From contig NZ_JADQDC010000002.1 in the NCBI RefSeq assembly GCF_015694345.1, forward strand, positions 62,001-126,000: a DNA stretch of 64,000 bases, read 5' to 3'. Positions 63,047 to 64,000 of this stretch are shown one piece after another. Each line of letters begins with the position of its first letter. Position 1 is the first letter of the stretch. Under the pieces are notes generated by a model that saw only the letters and a list, made by a program, of their open reading frames with translations, ran no database searches and was not told the DNA's origin. The stretch is from Novosphingobium jiangmenense. Lineage in GTDB: Bacteria; Pseudomonadota; Alphaproteobacteria; Sphingomonadales; Sphingomonadaceae. Both the position numbers and the translations under genes were made by a program.

Positions 63047-64000
63047 ATGTTCGGCTCAATCGCCAAGGCCCTCTTCGGTTCGTCCAACGACCGTTACGTC
63101 AAGTCGCTCGACAAGATCGTTCGCCAGATCGCGGCATTCGAACCCCATGTTCAGGCCCTTTCGGACGAGGAACTGGCAGCGCAGACGCCGAAGTTCCGGC
63201 AGATGCTGGCCGATGGCAAGACGCTCGACGACATCCTGCCTGAAGCCTTCGCCACGGTTCGTGAAGCCTCGATCCGCACGCTGGGCCTGCGTCACTTCGA
63301 TGTGCAGATGATCGGCGGTATCGTGCTCCACCGCGGCGAGATTGCCGAAATGCGCACGGGCGAAGGCAAGACCCTTGTTGCGACGCTGGCGGTCTATCTC
63401 AATGCGCTCGAAAGCAAGGGCGTTCACGTCGTGACCGTGAACGACTACCTCGCCCGCCGCGACGCCGAGACGATGGGCGTGCTTTACAAGTTCCTCGGGC
63501 TGACCGTGGGCGTGATCGTGCCGAACCTCAACGAGGAGCAGCGCCGCGAGGCCTACAACTCGGACATCACTTACGCGACCAACAACGAGCTTGGCTTCGA
63601 CTATCTGCGCGACAACATGAAGCATGAACGGACGCAGATGGTGCACCGCCCGTTCAACTACGCGATCGTCGACGAAGTGGACTCGATCCTGATCGACGAG
63701 GCGCGCACGCCGCTGATCATCTCCGGGCCGACGGACGACAAGAGCGACCTGTACATCTCGGTCGACGCCATCGTGAAGCAGATCCAGCCCGATCTCTATG
63801 AAGCGGACGAGAAGACCAAGAACATCACGCTGACCGAAGACGGCGTGGAATGGGTCGAGCGCGCATTCGAGGAAGCGGGGCTGCTGGTCGGCTCGAACCT
63901 CTATGACGTCGAGAACACGATGGTGGTCCACCACCTCGACCAGGCGCTCAAGGCGAACGTCATGTTCAAGCGGGACATCGACTACATCGTCAAGGACGAC
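63047..64000 (+). CDS. secA: Protein translocase ATPase SecA, N-terminal part
   Basis: Starts at the ATG at 63047 and runs off the window at residue 318. The N terminus [20 protein letters not shown] is typical. Walker A is [13 protein letters not shown] (about residues 103-115). Then [17 protein letters not shown] and the DEAD-box-type [20 protein letters not shown] follow, with FDYLRDNM between them. It drives preprotein export through SecYEG. The remaining two thirds, including the preprotein-crosslinking and C-terminal domains, lie beyond the end. Confidence 0.97.
   Translation, partial: MFGSIAKALFGSSNDRYVKSLDKIVRQIAAFEPHVQALSDEELAAQTPKFRQMLADGKTLDDILPEAFATVREASIRTLGLRHFDVQMIGGIVLHRGEIAEMRTGEGKTLVATLAVYLNALESKGVHVVTVNDYLARRDAETMGVLYKFLGLTVGVIVPNLNEEQRREAYNSDITYATNNELGFDYLRDNMKHERTQMVHRPFNYAIVDEVDSILIDEARTPLIISGPTDDKSDLYISVDAIVKQIQPDLYEADEKTKNITLTEDGVEWVERAFEEAGLLVGSNLYDVENTMVVHHLDQALKANVMFKRDIDYIVKDD

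Overview
The window is a high-GC, gene-dense stretch of an alphaproteobacterial chromosome, most likely a member of the Sphingomonadales close to Novosphingobium. The basis is gene content and family resemblance: an Entner-Doudoroff operon, a pyruvate dehydrogenase E1 beta with a fused lipoyl domain, a DivL-like kinase next to tsaE-amgK-murU-addB-addA, and a GH97 glycosidase. I could not run a database search. Almost all of it is ordinary chromosomal core. I see no prophage, insertion sequence, CRISPR array or plasmid function.

Layout. 1-6.4 kb: end of a GH97 glycosidase, then the zwf-pgl-edd-glk operon for glucose phosphorylation and the Entner-Doudoroff pathway. 6.5-9.5 kb: an enoyl-CoA hydratase, a DUF488 protein and the aroK-aroB shikimate operon on the minus strand. 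9.6-15.1 kb: a plus-strand run of a 47-residue membrane protein, an unrecognised 628-residue exported protein, xerD, accA and an M48-LysM peptidase. 15.2-16.5 kb: two Flp pilins, mutT and two identical tRNA-Arg(ACG) genes. 16.7-19.2 kb: pdhA-pdhB. 19.3-25.1 kb: two paralogous TadG-TadE-TadE modules on the minus strand. 25.3-28.5 kb: a short squalene/phytoene-synthase-like protein, an EF-hand protein, trmFO and a YhhN protein.

28.5-34.4 kb: a minus-strand operon ppiD-trpE-trpG-trpD-trpC. 34.7-38.5 kb: tpiA, secG, pyrG and a Crp/Fnr regulator. 38.6-40.8 kb: hsp20 with a likely ROSE RNA thermometer, a glutaredoxin, a nitrilase-like hydrolase and a DUF1178 protein. 40.9-42.2 kb: tRNA-Arg(CCT) and a 1.2-kb gene-free region packed with inverted repeats and one possible structured RNA. 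42.2-47.4 kb: a FtsB/DivIC-like protein, a methyltransferase, a phospholipase D family enzyme, folE, two exported proteins and a peroxiredoxin. 47.6-60.5 kb: ahcY behind a 20-bp palindrome, the DivL-like kinase, tsaE, amgK, murU, addB, addA and trxA. 60.5-64 kb: an inositol-monophosphatase-like enzyme, argJ, a small exported protein and the start of secA, cut by the window edge.

The most interesting items are regulatory or divergent. They are a full-length histidine kinase with tyrosine at the phospho-acceptor position (DivL type), a hairpin before hsp20 that reproduces the ROSE core, a palindrome before ahcY that could be a methionine-cycle operator, the duplicated Tad pseudopilin modules, and the repeat-rich gap. 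I found no convincing wholly new multi-gene system.
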